From Dechloromonas denitrificans (lineage in GTDB: Bacteria; Pseudomonadota; Gammaproteobacteria; Burkholderiales; Rhodocyclaceae), in NCBI RefSeq assembly GCF_001551835.1, contig NZ_LODL01000002.1, positions 1 to 64,000 on the forward strand: 64,000 nt of DNA, given 5' to 3'. Position numbers and translations under genes: made by a program. Each line of letters begins with the position of its first letter. Positions within the stretch are counted from its first letter, which is position 1. The notes beneath the pieces are model-generated. The model made no database searches and was not told the origin of the DNA. It saw nothing but the letters and a program-made list of their open reading frames with translations. Below, piece by piece: positions 25,189 to 35,545 of this stretch.

Positions 25189-27966
25189 ATGATGGGATTC
25201 CCAATGCCTGACCGCGCCTCCGACACCAGCAAGGACGAACCGCTCCGCACCGATATCCGCCTGCTCGGCCGCATTCTCGGCGACACCGTGCGCGAACAGG
25301 AAGGCGAAGCCGTCTTCGACATCGTCGAGCGCGTCCGCCAGACCGCCGTCCGTTTCGCCCGTGACGGCGACCCGGCCGCCCGCGCCGAACTCGCCACGCT
25401 GCTCGATCCGCTGCCGGGCGACACGACGCAATCCGTCGTCCGCGCCTTCAGCTACTTCCTGCAACTGGCCAACATCGCCGAAGACGAGCATCACATTCGC
25501 CGGCGCCGCGCCCACGACCTGGCCGGCTCGCCGCCGCGCGAGGGCAGTCTGATTTTTGCCCTCGACGCACTGTCGACCGCAGCAGTGTCGCCGGAAGCCA
25601 TCGCCGACTTCTTCGCCCACGCCGTCGTCGCCCCGGTGCTCACCGCGCACCCGACCGAAGTCCAGCGCCAGAGCCTGATCCGCAATCACCGCGACCTGGC
25701 CCGCCTGCTCGACCAGCGCGAACGCCTGCAGATGACGCCGGAAGAAGAGGCCGAGAACGACCACGCGATCGCCAATTCCATCCTCACCCTGTGGCAGTCG
25801 CGCATGCTGCGCCCGGTCCGCCTGAAGGTGCTCGACGAGGTCAAGAACGGCATCACCTATTTCAAGGAAACCTTCTTCACCGAACTGCCGCGCCTCTACA
25901 TCCAGGCCACCCAGCAGTTGCAGAAGCGCTACCCCGAGAAAATCTGGGCCCTGCCGCCCTTCTTCCGTGTCGGCAGCTGGATCGGCGGCGACCGCGACGG
26001 CAATCCCTTCGTCACCGCCGAGATCCTGCGCGAAGCGCTGCGCCTGCAATCGGCCGCCGCACTCAGCCATTACCTCGACGAAATCCACGAACTGGGCGGC
26101 GAACTGCCGCTCTCCGACCTGCTGATCAAGGTCACACCGGAACTGCTGGCCCTGGCCGAACACTCGACCGACCATTCGCCGCAGCGCGCCGACGAGCCCT
26201 ATCGCCGCGCCCTGTCCGGCATCTACGCCCGCCTCGCCGCCACCGCCCGCGCCCTCGACCATTTCGAGCCGGTCCGCCATGAAATCGGCCAGGCCGCCGC
26301 CTACGAGACGCCGGAAGCGCTGCGCGCCGACCTCAAGGTGCTAAACAATTCGCTGAAGCTGAACGGCAGCGCCGCGCTGGCCGGCGGCCGTCTGCGCCGC
26401 CTGCTGCGCGGCGTGCAGGTCTTCGGCTTCCACCTGGCGCCGATCGACCTCCGCCAGAACTCGGAAGTGCATGCCCGCAGCGTCGCCGAACTGCTGGCCG
26501 GGGCCGGCCGCTGCCCGGATTACGAAGCACTCGACGAAGCCGGCCGCATCAAGCTGCTGGTCGAGGAAATCAGCACGCCGCGCCCGCTCTATTCGCCCTA
26601 CCTGAGCTACTCCGAAGAAACCCAGGGCGAACTGGCCATCTTCTTCGCCGCCCGCGAGCTGCGCCAGCGCTACGGTGCCGCCGCGCTGCCCAACTGCATC
26701 ATCTCGAAGACCGACGGCGTTTCCGACCTCCTTGAACTGGCGCTGCTCCTCAAGGAATCCGGCCTGCTGCTGCCGGGCGCGGCACCGCGTCTCGACGTCA
26801 ATATCATCCCGCTGTTCGAAACCATCGAAGACTTGCAGAAGAGCGCCGTCACCATGGCCGGCGTCTTCCAGTTGCCGGCCTACCGCGAACTGATCGCCGG
26901 CCGCGGCGACGAGCATGAAGTCATGCTCGGCTACTCCGACAGCAACAAGGATGGCGGCTTCCTGACCTCGGGCTGGGAACTGTACAAGGCCGAGATCGAG
27001 CTGACCCGCGTCTTCCAGCAATACGGCGTCCGTCTGCGCCTGTTCCACGGCCGCGGCGGCTCGGTCGGCCGCGGTGGCGGCCCGACCTACCACGCCATCC
27101 TGGCCCAGCCGGCCGGTGCAGTGTCCGGCCAGATCCGCCTGACCGAACAGGGCGAAGTCATCTCGACCAAATACGGCAACCCGGACACCGGCCGCCGCAA
27201 CCTGGAAGTGCTGCTCGCCGCGACGCTGGAAGCCAGCCTGACCGACCACGAAAACCAGATCGAGCCGGCCGAGCAGTTCCATCCCGTAATGGACGAGTTG
27301 TCGGCCCGCGCCTTCAACGCCTATCGCGGCTTGGTCTATGAAACGCCGGGCTTCACGACCTATTTCCGCCAGTCGACGGTGGTGTCCGAAATCGCCTCGC
27401 TGAACATCGGCAGCCGCCCGGCTTCGCGCAAGGCTTCCGACCGTATCGAAGACCTCCGGGCCATTCCCTGGGTCTTCAGCTGGGCGCAATGCCGACTGAT
27501 GTTACCGGGCTGGTACGGCTTCGGGGCTGCGGTCGACGGCTATCTGGCAGCCAATGCCGACGGTCTTGCAACGCTGCGCCGCATGGTCCACGCCTGGCCT
27601 TTCTTCAAGAGCCTGCTGTCGAACATGGACATGGTGCTTTCCAAGACCGACCTCGCCATCGCCTCACGCTATGCCGAACTGGTCAGCGACGTCGAGCTGC
27701 GCGAGCGCATCTTCAGCCAGATCACGGCCGAATGGGCGCTGACCAAAAAGCACCTGCTGGCCATTCTGGAGCAGGACGACTTCCTCGGCGACAACCCGAT
27801 GCTGAAGCGTTCGCTGCAACTGCGCTCGCCCTACATGGACCCGCTGAATCACCTGCAGGTCGAATTGCTGAAGCGCCACCGGGCCGGCGACACCGACGAA
27901 CGGCTGGCCCGCGGCATCCACCTGTCGATCAATGGCATCGCCTCGGGGCTGCGCAACAGCGGCTGA
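25189..27966 (+). CDS. ppc: phosphoenolpyruvate carboxylase
   Basis: 925 aa. Carboxylates PEP to oxaloacetate, the anaplerotic step in the cytoplasm. Key blocks present: LTAHPTEVQRQ (catalytic His), GGDRDGNPFVT, LGYSDSNKDGGFLTSGW, FHGRGGSVGRGGGPTY, and the C-terminal LSINGIASGLRNSG, where an NTG ending is usual for the enzyme. Three in-frame ATGs (25189, 25192, 25204) are possible starts; none has a strong ribosome binding site and a hairpin lies directly upstream. Its position next to dld and uspA ties it to the lactate/PEP region. Confidence 0.97.
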   Translation: MMGFPMPDRASDTSKDEPLRTDIRLLGRILGDTVREQEGEAVFDIVERVRQTAVRFARDGDPAARAELATLLDPLPGDTTQSVVRAFSYFLQLANIAEDEHHIRRRRAHDLAGSPPREGSLIFALDALSTAAVSPEAIADFFAHAVVAPVLTAHPTEVQRQSLIRNHRDLARLLDQRERLQMTPEEEAENDHAIANSILTLWQSRMLRPVRLKVLDEVKNGITYFKETFFTELPRLYIQATQQLQKRYPEKIWALPPFFRVGSWIGGDRDGNPFVTAEILREALRLQSAAALSHYLDEIHELGGELPLSDLLIKVTPELLALAEHSTDHSPQRADEPYRRALSGIYARLAATARALDHFEPVRHEIGQAAAYETPEALRADLKVLNNSLKLNGSAALAGGRLRRLLRGVQVFGFHLAPIDLRQNSEVHARSVAELLAGAGRCPDYEALDEAGRIKLLVEEISTPRPLYSPYLSYSEETQGELAIFFAARELRQRYGAAALPNCIISKTDGVSDLLELALLLKESGLLLPGAAPRLDVNIIPLFETIEDLQKSAVTMAGVFQLPAYRELIAGRGDEHEVMLGYSDSNKDGGFLTSGWELYKAEIELTRVFQQYGVRLRLFHGRGGSVGRGGGPTYHAILAQPAGAVSGQIRLTEQGEVISTKYGNPDTGRRNLEVLLAATLEASLTDHENQIEPAEQFHPVMDELSARAFNAYRGLVYETPGFTTYFRQSTVVSEIASLNIGSRPASRKASDRIEDLRAIPWVFSWAQCRLMLPGWYGFGAAVDGYLAANADGLATLRRMVHAWPFFKSLLSNMDMVLSKTDLAIASRYAELVSDVELRERIFSQITAEWALTKKHLLAILEQDDFLGDNPMLKRSLQLRSPYMDPLNHLQVELLKRHRAGDTDERLARGIHLSINGIASGLRNSG

Positions 27967-27975
27967 CCGCGACGG

Positions 27976-28008
27976 ACCGCCAGAGCCTCCCCCCCGGCGG
28001 TCTTTTTC
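27976..28008 (+). terminator. rho-independent terminator after ppc
   Basis: ACCGCC (27976-27981) pairs with GGCGGT (27996-28001) around a C-rich loop, followed by CTTTTT. It starts 10 bases after the ppc stop. Confidence 0.65.
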
Positions 28009-28107
28009 GCCGTTTTGTCATTCTCAAAAAATGTCAAATCGTTTATTCTGTTCGGATTACAAGAAATATCACAAGAAACCTAAATCTCTGGGGAGGGAAA
28101 CGGGTTC

Positions 28108-29616
28108 ATGGTGTCATCCACGACTGCCCGTGTCTTGCGGGTATTGCTGCTGGCCGCAATCGGCTATGCGTTTTTCATTTTCCACGGCCTTTCCGAGCAC
28201 CTGAATCCCTGGTCACAGGCCCTGATCAACGCTGCGGTCAAGCACGTATACGAAGACAAGGGGCAGCAGGACATTAGCGTGCTGCTGTTCCGCGAGGAAA
28301 ATCTCGCCGACCTGAAAACCCATTATCCGGTCCCTTACCGCCTGCACGCCGACATCCTGGAAGCGCTGGCAAGCTACGAGCCACGCGCTCTGTTCATCGA
28401 CTTCGCCTTTGTCGACAACCGCGACGAACGGGCTATTCGGGAACTCTCGGAAGCCATCTGCCAGTTGCGCGACGCTGGCACCAAGGTGTACTTGGCCGCC
28501 CCCATCGACAATGGCAAACTACCGCAGGTCGCCCCCGACCTGCTCGCCTGTGCTTCGCCCGCCATGCCCGAAATGGATGGCAAGACTGCCGAAAGCGGCA
28601 TCCTGACCTATTTCCACGGCCGCCCAATGAGCAGAGGCTTCCTGCCGACGCCTGCCTTCGCGCTCGCCGCCGACCACCTTGGCATCGACCCGAAGCAGGC
28701 CGAGCACATGGAGATCGTCTGGGGCAAGGGCGTCGCGCCGCTGAACCGTAGCTGGATGGATTGCAAGGAAAAGCGCGGACTTGAACTGCTCGAGGAACTC
28801 CTGCACGAAAGTCCGTTGTCGGACAAACTGAGCTGCCCCTACCACCGTACGATCACCGTCAGCCACCTGCTCAATTCAGTCGGCGATGGCGATATCGAGC
28901 TCGCGCTGAGCGGCAAGACAGTGTTCTACGGTGCGGGCTTCCGCTTTACCGGTGACCGGGTGGAATCTCCGGTCTACGGCGAAATGCCCGGCGTTTACCT
29001 GCACGCCATGGCCTATGACAATCTGCTGAACTTTGGCGCCCATTACAAGCGGGCCGACCGCCTCGGCTGGCTGGTCAAAAGCATCGACGCCGTACTGCTG
29101 CTGATTGCCGCCTGGCTACTGGTCTTCCTGCCTGTGCCGGAAACCCCCGAAGCGGAATCGTTGCTGGAGTTCGTCCAGCACGCGAAGACAATCGCCATCG
29201 CACTGAGCCTCGCAGTGCCGATCATGGCAGTGGCGCTGGACAATGGCATCGATGCGGCCTGCCTCACCGGGGCGGCACTCTACGTCTTCGTCAGGGTAGT
29301 CCTGCAAAAGGACCGCGCCTTCCTGGTATTGGTCATTCTGACCCTGCTCACCTCCGCCCTCTGTTATTACTGGCTCGATCTCGGCCCGCGCAACATCCTG
29401 GCCTTCATCGCCTTCTTCGAGATCGTCGGTCACTACCAGGAAAAACTGGTGAAAAAGGCCAAGACATATTACGAATTTCGGACCGCATTCTTCTCCGGGC
29501 GATCCAGCGACCAAGAAGGTGCGGTCGACGAACGCCCGCTCTGGGACAAGATTCTGGGCCGCATTTTCTGGATTTTCCAAAACCCAGCCACCGAAACCAA
29601 GGAGTCAACGCCATGA
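28108..29616 (+). CDS. CHASE2-domain membrane protein without output domain
   Basis: 502 aa. One N-terminal membrane segment (about 11-25), then a large periplasmic CHASE2-like domain (about 30-315; ALFIDFAFVDNRDE, and the signature-like TVFYGAGFRFTGDRVESPVYGEMPGVYLHAMAYDNLL). Five hydrophobic segments follow (about 322-342, 361-378, 381-399, 402-422, 428-441). The cytoplasmic tail of about 60 residues has no kinase, cyclase or c-di-GMP domain, unlike typical CHASE2 sensors. GGGGAGGG lies 11-18 bases before the ATG. It overlaps the next gene by 4 bases, first of a three-gene operon with a small secreted protein and an M48 lipoprotein. The ligand is unknown. Confidence 0.82.
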   Translation: MVSSTTARVLRVLLLAAIGYAFFIFHGLSEHLNPWSQALINAAVKHVYEDKGQQDISVLLFREENLADLKTHYPVPYRLHADILEALASYEPRALFIDFAFVDNRDERAIRELSEAICQLRDAGTKVYLAAPIDNGKLPQVAPDLLACASPAMPEMDGKTAESGILTYFHGRPMSRGFLPTPAFALAADHLGIDPKQAEHMEIVWGKGVAPLNRSWMDCKEKRGLELLEELLHESPLSDKLSCPYHRTITVSHLLNSVGDGDIELALSGKTVFYGAGFRFTGDRVESPVYGEMPGVYLHAMAYDNLLNFGAHYKRADRLGWLVKSIDAVLLLIAAWLLVFLPVPETPEAESLLEFVQHAKTIAIALSLAVPIMAVALDNGIDAACLTGAALYVFVRVVLQKDRAFLVLVILTLLTSALCYYWLDLGPRNILAFIAFFEIVGHYQEKLVKKAKTYYEFRTAFFSGRSSDQEGAVDERPLWDKILGRIFWIFQNPATETKESTP

Positions 29617-29975
29617 AACGAGCCGCTGCATTCGTCGCCACCCTGCTGCTTGCCGCCGGAATCCAGGCTGCTTCGGCCGACGCCGTGAACGTCACCAAGC
29701 TGCGCCTATCCCGCGTCGTGCTCTTTGATGCCCCGAACGGCGCGCCCGTTGGCGAAATGCTGCGCGAGCAGTACGTGCCGGGCACTTGGACGGTCAGCGG
29801 ACTGCCGGAAGCAGGCTTCGTACAGATCCGCGTCGATGGTAAGACTTTTTATGTGAAGAACAGCGCCATCGACACCGACAAGCGTATCGCTTCGAGTGCC
29901 GAATGCGGCGTCAAGGTTGCCGGAAAGGTCGAAAAGATCGGTGCTACCCGCGCCCTCGGCGAAGAATGCAAATGA
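29613..29975 (+). CDS. small secreted protein of the CHASE2/M48 operon
   Basis: 120 aa with a clear Sec signal peptide (MKRAAAFVATLLLAAGIQAASA, cleavage near residue 22). The mature part is beta-rich, with the look of a small SH3-like fold (VVLFDAPNGAPVGEML, GTWTVSGLPEAGFVQIRVDGKTFYV), and two cysteines late in the chain (C98, C119) that could pair in the periplasm. I do not recognise a named family. Start and stop both lie in 4-base ATGA overlaps with its neighbours, so expression is tightly coupled to the CHASE2 protein and the protease. Confidence 0.75.
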   Translation: MKRAAAFVATLLLAAGIQAASADAVNVTKLRLSRVVLFDAPNGAPVGEMLREQYVPGTWTVSGLPEAGFVQIRVDGKTFYVKNSAIDTDKRIASSAECGVKVAGKVEKIGATRALGEECK

Positions 29976-31417
29976 TGATCCGGTGCTACCTGCTGCTGGC
30001 CCTTGCCTTGGCACTCGCCGGTTGCGCCAGCCAGGGTGGCTTTTCCAAAGCTGGAATTCCGCTGCTGGACGCTCCTGGTAGCAAGCAACCAGTCCATACC
30101 CAGTTGGCACCGGGCAAGTACGAAGCCTCGATCATGGCCATCGGCAGCGATCACGACTTGGCTCGGGAACGCGGCCAGAACCTGGGCTTCGTCAACAACC
30201 GTGGCCTGAAAACCTGGCTGAAGGGGATCCGTGAACGCCTTCTGGCCGTCTCAGGCATCACCGACGTACCCGGCACAGTTCAGATCACCGCCAACACTAC
30301 GTACGCAGCCTACGCCACCGCCGACGGCAACGTCATGATCTCGATAGCCTGGCTGACCGACATCGAATCCGAAGACGAGATCGCCGCGATCATCGCGCAT
30401 GAAATCTCACATGTGTTATTGAAGCACCAAGCCACCGACGTCATCGGCCTGACCCAGAAGCGCCTGCAAAGCATGCATGAAATGCTGGTCGGGGGCCGGA
30501 TGTCGGCCACGCGCGCCACGCAGCTCGGCAAAGCCGACAGCAAGGCGCTGCTTGCGGCGCAACTATCCGTCAAATTGGTGGACACGATAATCATGCCGGC
30601 ATGGAACCGGCGCCAGGAAACCGAGGCTGACCTGCTCGGCCTTGATCTGATGATCAAGGCCGGCTATTCGCCGGAAGGCATGCAGGCGATGCTGGAACGC
30701 CTGCGTTCTTCGGAAAGAAAAAGCCGCCTCGCCGAGGAGGCGATGCAGCAGCGACTCAAGGAAATAGCAGCCCGTGACCCGGCCAAGGCAGTGCAGACGG
30801 CAATCGATACCTTCGTCTCCGAGCTAGCAAGCAAACACCCCGAGACCGACCAGCGCCTCGACGGCATCAGCGAGTACCAGGAGCGCCATTACGACTTGCT
30901 ACAACCACCGAAGCTCACTATCACCACGCTGAAAAAAATCCGCACCACCCGTGACATCGGGCCTGTGCTCGCCAATTACCAGCATGTGGCCCGCGCCAAG
31001 AACCGCCTGGAACAAGGCAAGGTCAAAGAAGCCTATAGCGAAGCCGTGCTGGGCGCCCAGAAGCCCACCGCCATGGATGCCCTGCCCAACTGGATTCTGT
31101 GGAAAACTGCCGTCGCCTACGGTAAACAGCAGCAACACAAGAAAGCACTGGAAATCGCGCTGAATTCGCCGGAGCCGATCCCGGATATCTACAACGAGGT
31201 TATCCGCTACAACGAAGAACAACGCAATTACCAGGCCGCACTCGGTTTCGCCAACAAGGCCAGCGAAGTCTTCGGTGACGATCCCACGTGGACGCCGGTC
31301 CGCATCCGCCTGTTGACCCGGCTGGGACGTAAGAACGAGGCCCAGGGCCTGGTTCTGCAATGTAGCGTGAAAACGCCGCAGATCCGCAAGGAGTGCTACG
31401 ACGCCACAAAGAGCTGA
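29972..31417 (+). CDS. M48-family metalloprotease lipoprotein
   Basis: 481 aa from the ATGA overlap. Lipoprotein signal with lipobox LAGC (C18). Zinc-protease motif HEISH at 143-147, with the downstream third ligand in [25 protein letters not shown], the classic M48 arrangement. The C-terminal 200 residues are helical and repeat-like (TPR-type: [45 protein letters not shown]), as in BepA/LoiP-related periplasmic proteases. Predicted to be membrane-anchored in the periplasm and to act in envelope protein quality control. It is cotranscribed with the CHASE2 protein. Confidence 0.9.
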   Translation: MMIRCYLLLALALALAGCASQGGFSKAGIPLLDAPGSKQPVHTQLAPGKYEASIMAIGSDHDLARERGQNLGFVNNRGLKTWLKGIRERLLAVSGITDVPGTVQITANTTYAAYATADGNVMISIAWLTDIESEDEIAAIIAHEISHVLLKHQATDVIGLTQKRLQSMHEMLVGGRMSATRATQLGKADSKALLAAQLSVKLVDTIIMPAWNRRQETEADLLGLDLMIKAGYSPEGMQAMLERLRSSERKSRLAEEAMQQRLKEIAARDPAKAVQTAIDTFVSELASKHPETDQRLDGISEYQERHYDLLQPPKLTITTLKKIRTTRDIGPVLANYQHVARAKNRLEQGKVKEAYSEAVLGAQKPTAMDALPNWILWKTAVAYGKQQQHKKALEIALNSPEPIPDIYNEVIRYNEEQRNYQAALGFANKASEVFGDDPTWTPVRIRLLTRLGRKNEAQGLVLQCSVKTPQIRKECYDATKS

Positions 31418-31458
31418 TAGCGGCTATCATTGGCGGTTTGCCCATTGATCTGAAAGCA

Positions 31459-32277
31459 ATGCCCAATCCCATCAAACGCACCGTATTTTTCGTGTCCGAC
31501 GGCACCGGCCTGACCGCCGAGGCCCTCGGCCACAGCCTGCTGACCCAGTTCGAGGACGTCGAGTTCAAGCAGATCCGCATCCCCTTTCTCGACAACATCG
31601 CCAAAGCGCAGGATGCCGTCGCCCGCATCAACGCCCAGGGCGAGCTGGACGGCATGCGCTCCATCGTATTCACGACGCTGGTCAATCAGGATCTGGCCAG
31701 CATCGTGCACCAGTCGGATGCCTTCTGCCTGTCCTACTTCGAGACCTTCCTCTCGCCGCTCGAAGCCGAACTCGGCCAGAAGTCCAACCATACCGTCGGC
31801 CGTTCGCACGGCACGGCCGACAGTTCGGACTACAAGAAGCGGATCGAGGCGATCAACTACACGCTGGCCCACGACGACGGCATCACCGATCGCGATCTGG
31901 AAGAATCGGACGTCATCCTGGTCGCCGTCTCGCGCTGCGGCAAGACGCCGACCTCGCTCTATCTGGCCATGCAGTTCGGCCTCAAGGTGGCCAATTTCCC
32001 GCTGATTCCGGAAGACTTCGATCGCGGCCGCCTGCCCAGCACGCTGGAACGGCACCGCCCCAAGCTGTTCGGCCTGACCATCCAGCCGGAACGCCTGACG
32101 CAGATCCGCGAGGAACGAAGGGCCGCCAGCAAGTACGCCTCGCTGCCCAACTGCCGTTACGAGATTGCCGAAGCGGAAAAGATGATGCGCCGCGAAGGCA
32201 TCCGCTGGCTCGACTCGTCGACCAAGTCGATCGAGGAAATCTCCACCACCATCCTGCAGGAACTGAAACTGCGCTGA
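31459..32277 (+). CDS. ppsR: PEP synthase regulatory protein (kinase/pyrophosphorylase)
   Basis: 272 aa from ATG at 31459 ([21 protein letters not shown]); upstream in-frame codons do not resemble the family. DUF299 protein: P-loop [41 protein letters not shown], and the C-terminal [15 protein letters not shown]. Known role of the family: ADP-dependent phosphorylation of PEP synthase, and its reversal by phosphate-dependent pyrophosphorylase. It is encoded 14 kb from ppsA rather than beside it. It follows the M48 gene by 41 bases and converges with the rRNA methylase gene with only three bases between the stops. Confidence 0.95.
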   Translation: MPNPIKRTVFFVSDGTGLTAEALGHSLLTQFEDVEFKQIRIPFLDNIAKAQDAVARINAQGELDGMRSIVFTTLVNQDLASIVHQSDAFCLSYFETFLSPLEAELGQKSNHTVGRSHGTADSSDYKKRIEAINYTLAHDDGITDRDLEESDVILVAVSRCGKTPTSLYLAMQFGLKVANFPLIPEDFDRGRLPSTLERHRPKLFGLTIQPERLTQIREERRAASKYASLPNCRYEIAEAEKMMRREGIRWLDSSTKSIEEISTTILQELKLR

Positions 32278-32280
32278 GGC

Positions 32281-33051
32281 TTACGCCTGTTTGCGGCGCA
32301 CCGCCTCGAACAGGCAGACGGCGGCTGCGGCAGCGACATTGAGCGACTCCACCGCGCCCGGCATCGGAATGCGAATTCTGAGCCGGGCCGCAGCGATCAG
32401 CGCCGGACTGACGCCCTGCCCCTCGGCCCCGAACACCCAGGCCAGCGGGCCATGCCAGTCGGCTTCGTACAGCGACGTCGAACCATCCAGACAGGTTACC
32501 GCCGTCGTTCCCCGGTAAGCCGCCATGAAACCGGCCAGATCGACATCTTCATGAATGGCCAGGGCAAAATGGGCGCCCTGCCCGGCGCGCAGGACTTTCG
32601 GCGACCAGGCGGCGGCACAGCCCGGCGCCAACAGCGCCTGCTTGATGCCGGCCGCCGCTGCGGTACGCAGGAGGGTCCCGACGTTGCCCGGGTCCTGCAC
32701 GCCGTCGAGCAAAATGGCCTCTTTTTCGAGGTCGACCGCAGCAATCGAATTTGGCATCGCCGCCACCGCCAGCAGGCCGCTTGGCGTATCGACCAGACCG
32801 AGTTCGCGCATCAGCGCATCGGCCAGCACCACTGCGTCGCGCCCTTCGACGAAGCGGGCAACTTCACCACCGGCCAGCGCCGATTCGGCAACGATCAAAG
32901 TCTCGACAGGGCCGAATGCCGCCTCGTAAGCCTCGACCAGGTGCACGCCGTCGAGCAGCGTCTTGCCGGTTTTGCGGCGCTCGCGCCCCGATTCGGCCAG
33001 CCGTTTCAGCGCCTTGAAAAAGGCGTTGTCGCGCGACTGGATCAGCTTCAT
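32281..33051 (-). CDS. TrmH/SpoU-family RNA 2'-O-methyltransferase
   Basis: 256 aa from ATG at 33051 ([15 protein letters not shown]), whose codon overlaps the rnhB stop (ATGA). The N-terminal substrate-binding region ([13 protein letters not shown]) is followed by the SPOUT knot motifs: [30 protein letters not shown], and [22 protein letters not shown]. It transfers methyl from SAM to a ribose in rRNA or tRNA; the exact target (23S rRNA is common for this subgroup) cannot be told. Last gene of the minus-strand block that starts with rpsB. Confidence 0.88.
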   Translation of the reverse strand: MKLIQSRDNAFFKALKRLAESGRERRKTGKTLLDGVHLVEAYEAAFGPVETLIVAESALAGGEVARFVEGRDAVVLADALMRELGLVDTPSGLLAVAAMPNSIAAVDLEKEAILLDGVQDPGNVGTLLRTAAAAGIKQALLAPGCAAAWSPKVLRAGQGAHFALAIHEDVDLAGFMAAYRGTTAVTCLDGSTSLYEADWHGPLAWVFGAEGQGVSPALIAAARLRIRIPMPGAVESLNVAAAAAVCLFEAVRRKQA

Positions 33052-33638
33052 AACAGGGCCAGTTGCCTGGCGACCGGCCCGAAACTGCGGCGATGCACCG
33101 GCGAGGCGCCATGTTCCGCCAAGGCTGCGCAATGCGCCGCCGTCGGGTAGCCCATGTGGCGGTCGAAACCGTACATCGGGTACTGCGCATGCAAGGCCAG
33201 CATCTCGGCATCGCGCACCGTCTTGGCGAGGATCGAGGCGGCGGCGATCGAAGCGATCTTGCCATCGCCCTTAACCACGGCTTCACTGGGCATTTCCAGT
33301 TGCGGACAACGGTTGCCGTCGATCAGTGCACTGGTCGGCCGGACCGACAAGGCGGCGACTGCCCGCTGCATGGCCAGCATGCTGGCATGCAGGATGTTCA
33401 GGCGGTCGATTTCCTCGACCGAGGCCGACGCCACCGCCCAGGCCACCGCCCGCTCGCGGATCAGCACGGCCAGCGCGTCGCGCTTCTTCTCGCTGAGCTT
33501 CTTGGAGTCGTTGAGGCCGGCAATCGGCCGCAGGGGATCGAGAATCACCGCCGCCGCCACCACCGTACCGGCCAGCGGCCCGCGCCCAGCCTCGTCCACG
33601 CCGCAGACCAGGCCTGGCGGGATGATCAGTTCAGGCAT
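33048..33638 (-). CDS. rnhB: ribonuclease HII
   Basis: 196 aa. Removes RNA from RNA-DNA hybrids and misincorporated ribonucleotides. Active-site blocks [11 protein letters not shown] (acidic D and E), LIDGNRCP and the KGDGK...[10 protein letters not shown] segment are present. It overlaps the end of lpxB by 13 bases and the start of the methylase by 4. The lpxB-rnhB order is widespread in proteobacteria. Confidence 0.96.
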   Translation of the reverse strand: MPELIIPPGLVCGVDEAGRGPLAGTVVAAAVILDPLRPIAGLNDSKKLSEKKRDALAVLIRERAVAWAVASASVEEIDRLNILHASMLAMQRAVAALSVRPTSALIDGNRCPQLEMPSEAVVKGDGKIASIAAASILAKTVRDAEMLALHAQYPMYGFDRHMGYPTAAHCAALAEHGASPVHRRSFGPVARQLALL

Positions 33639-34774
33639 TCGATAACCGCATTGGCGGCCTTCTCGGCGGTGTTCTGACGCAAGCGGTAATGAATCTCGGT
33701 AAATACGTCGGCGACCACCTCGGCGTTTTCCTTGTCCTCATAGAGCTTGACCAGCGCTTCCGCCAAGTTTTCCGGCGTCGCCTGATCCTGCAGGATTTCC
33801 GGCACCACTTCGCGGCCGGCCAGCACATTGGGCAGGCCGACGAATGGCTGGTAGGCCATCCGCTTCATGATCCAGTACGACAGCTTGGCGATCTTGTAGG
33901 TGATCACCATCGGCCGCTTGATCAGCGCCGCTTCCAGCGTCGCCGTGCCGCTCGCCACCAGCGAGACATCAGCCGCGCCGAGGGCATCCTGGGCATGCCC
34001 GAACAACAGCCGGAACGGCACCTCGCCTGCCTGCTGCGTGTAGATCGCCATTTCGAACTGCAGACGCGTTTCGCGCGTCGTCAGCGGCACGACGAACAGC
34101 GCATTCGGCAGGTAGCGCTCGCGGATGAGCTTGGCGGTCTGCACGAAGGTTTCGGCCATCATCGCCAGTTCGCCCTGACGACTACCTGGCAGCAAGGCAA
34201 AGATCGGGTAGTCGCGCGGCAGCGCCAGCTTCTCGCGGACCGCCAGTTTGTTGGTTTCGAGCGGAATGATGTCGGCCAGCGGATGCCCGACATAGGTCAC
34301 CGGAATCCGCTCCTTCTCGTAGAGCGGCGGCTCCATCGGAAACAGGGCCAACACGCGGTTGACCGCCCGGGCGATCTTCTTGATCCGTCCGCCGCGCCAG
34401 GCCCAGATCGACGGGCTGACGTAATGGATGGTCTTGACGCCGGCCGACTTGAGGTCGGTTTCCAAGCCCAGATTGAAATCGGGCGCATCGACCCCGATGA
34501 AGATGTCTGGCCGGATGTCGAGCAGGCGCTTCTTCAGTTGCCGGCGAATCCCGGCGATCTCGCGGTAATGCTTCAGGGCATCGACATAACCCATCACCGC
34601 CAGTTTTTCCATCGGCCACCAGGCATCGAAGCCCTGCGCTTCCATGCGCGGTCCGCCGATGCCGTAAAACACGGCGTCGGGCAAGCGCGCCTTGAGGGCC
34701 GCAATCAAATGGCTGGCCAGGAGATCCCCGGAGGCCTCTCCTGCCACCATCGCAATCCGTACTGCGTTTCCCAT
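33626..34774 (-). CDS. lpxB: lipid-A-disaccharide synthase
   Basis: 382 aa. GT19 glycosyltransferase joining UDP-2,3-diacylglucosamine and lipid X on the inner membrane face. [55 protein letters not shown]-type and YVGHPLAD blocks, and LLPGSRQGE are all present. The ATG shares one base with the lpxA stop, so translation is coupled. Length is normal. Confidence 0.97.
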   Translation of the reverse strand: MGNAVRIAMVAGEASGDLLASHLIAALKARLPDAVFYGIGGPRMEAQGFDAWWPMEKLAVMGYVDALKHYREIAGIRRQLKKRLLDIRPDIFIGVDAPDFNLGLETDLKSAGVKTIHYVSPSIWAWRGGRIKKIARAVNRVLALFPMEPPLYEKERIPVTYVGHPLADIIPLETNKLAVREKLALPRDYPIFALLPGSRQGELAMMAETFVQTAKLIRERYLPNALFVVPLTTRETRLQFEMAIYTQQAGEVPFRLLFGHAQDALGAADVSLVASGTATLEAALIKRPMVITYKIAKLSYWIMKRMAYQPFVGLPNVLAGREVVPEILQDQATPENLAEALVKLYEDKENAEVVADVFTEIHYRLRQNTAEKAANAVIECLN

Positions 34775-35544
34775 CAGCGGATGATGCCGCGCTTGGACAT
34801 TTCCAGGAAATCGACGAAGCGCTGAACGTCCGGCTGGGTCTTGGCAACTTCCGCCAGTTTGACCTTGGCCTCTTCCAGCAACAGCCCGGACTTGTAGAGC
34901 GTGCGATAGGCACGCTTCAACGAAGTCAGGGCCTCTGAGGTGAAGCCGCGCCGTTTCAGGCCTTCGACATTGATGCCGTAGGGCTGTGCGGTATTGCCGG
35001 CCGCCATCAGGTAAGGCGGCACATCCTGCAGAATCACGGTGCTGACCGCCGTCATGACGTGGGCACCGATCCGGCAGAACTGGTGCACGCCGGTGAAGCC
35101 GCCGAGGATCGCCCAGTCATCGACGACGACGTGACCGGCCAAGGAAGCGTTGTTGGCGAAAGTGACCTTATTGCCGACCTGGCAGTCATGGGCGATATGG
35201 ACGTAGGCCATGATCCAGTTGTCGTCGCCGATCCTGGTGACACCGGCATCCTGAACGGTGCCCAGATTGAAGGTGCAAAACTCGCGGATCACGTTGCGGT
35301 CGCCGATTTCCAGGCGTGTCGGTTCACCGGCGTATTTCTTGTCCTGCGGCACTTCGCCGAGCGAGCAGAACTGGAAAATCTGGTTATCGCGACCGATCCG
35401 GGTATGCCCATTGATGACGACGTGCGGCCCGATCCGGGTGTTATTCCCGATCTCGACGTGCGGGCCGATAATCGAATAGGCGCCGATCTCGACATTGGCG
35501 CCGATCTTGGCACCCGGATCGATAATGGCAGTCGGATGAATCAT
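34774..35544 (-). CDS. lpxA: UDP-N-acetylglucosamine acyltransferase
   Basis: 256 aa, left-handed beta-helix protein with many hexapeptide repeats ([22 protein letters not shown]). First step of lipid A synthesis: transfer of 3-hydroxyacyl from ACP to UDP-GlcNAc. The catalytic His lies in [10 protein letters not shown], and [13 protein letters not shown] and the C-terminal helical domain ([12 protein letters not shown]) are typical. One base separates it from fabZ. Confidence 0.97.
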   Translation of the reverse strand: MIHPTAIIDPGAKIGANVEIGAYSIIGPHVEIGNNTRIGPHVVINGHTRIGRDNQIFQFCSLGEVPQDKKYAGEPTRLEIGDRNVIREFCTFNLGTVQDAGVTRIGDDNWIMAYVHIAHDCQVGNKVTFANNASLAGHVVVDDWAILGGFTGVHQFCRIGAHVMTAVSTVILQDVPPYLMAAGNTAQPYGINVEGLKRRGFTSEALTSLKRAYRTLYKSGLLLEEAKVKLAEVAKTQPDVQRFVDFLEMSKRGIIR

Positions 35545-35545
35545 C

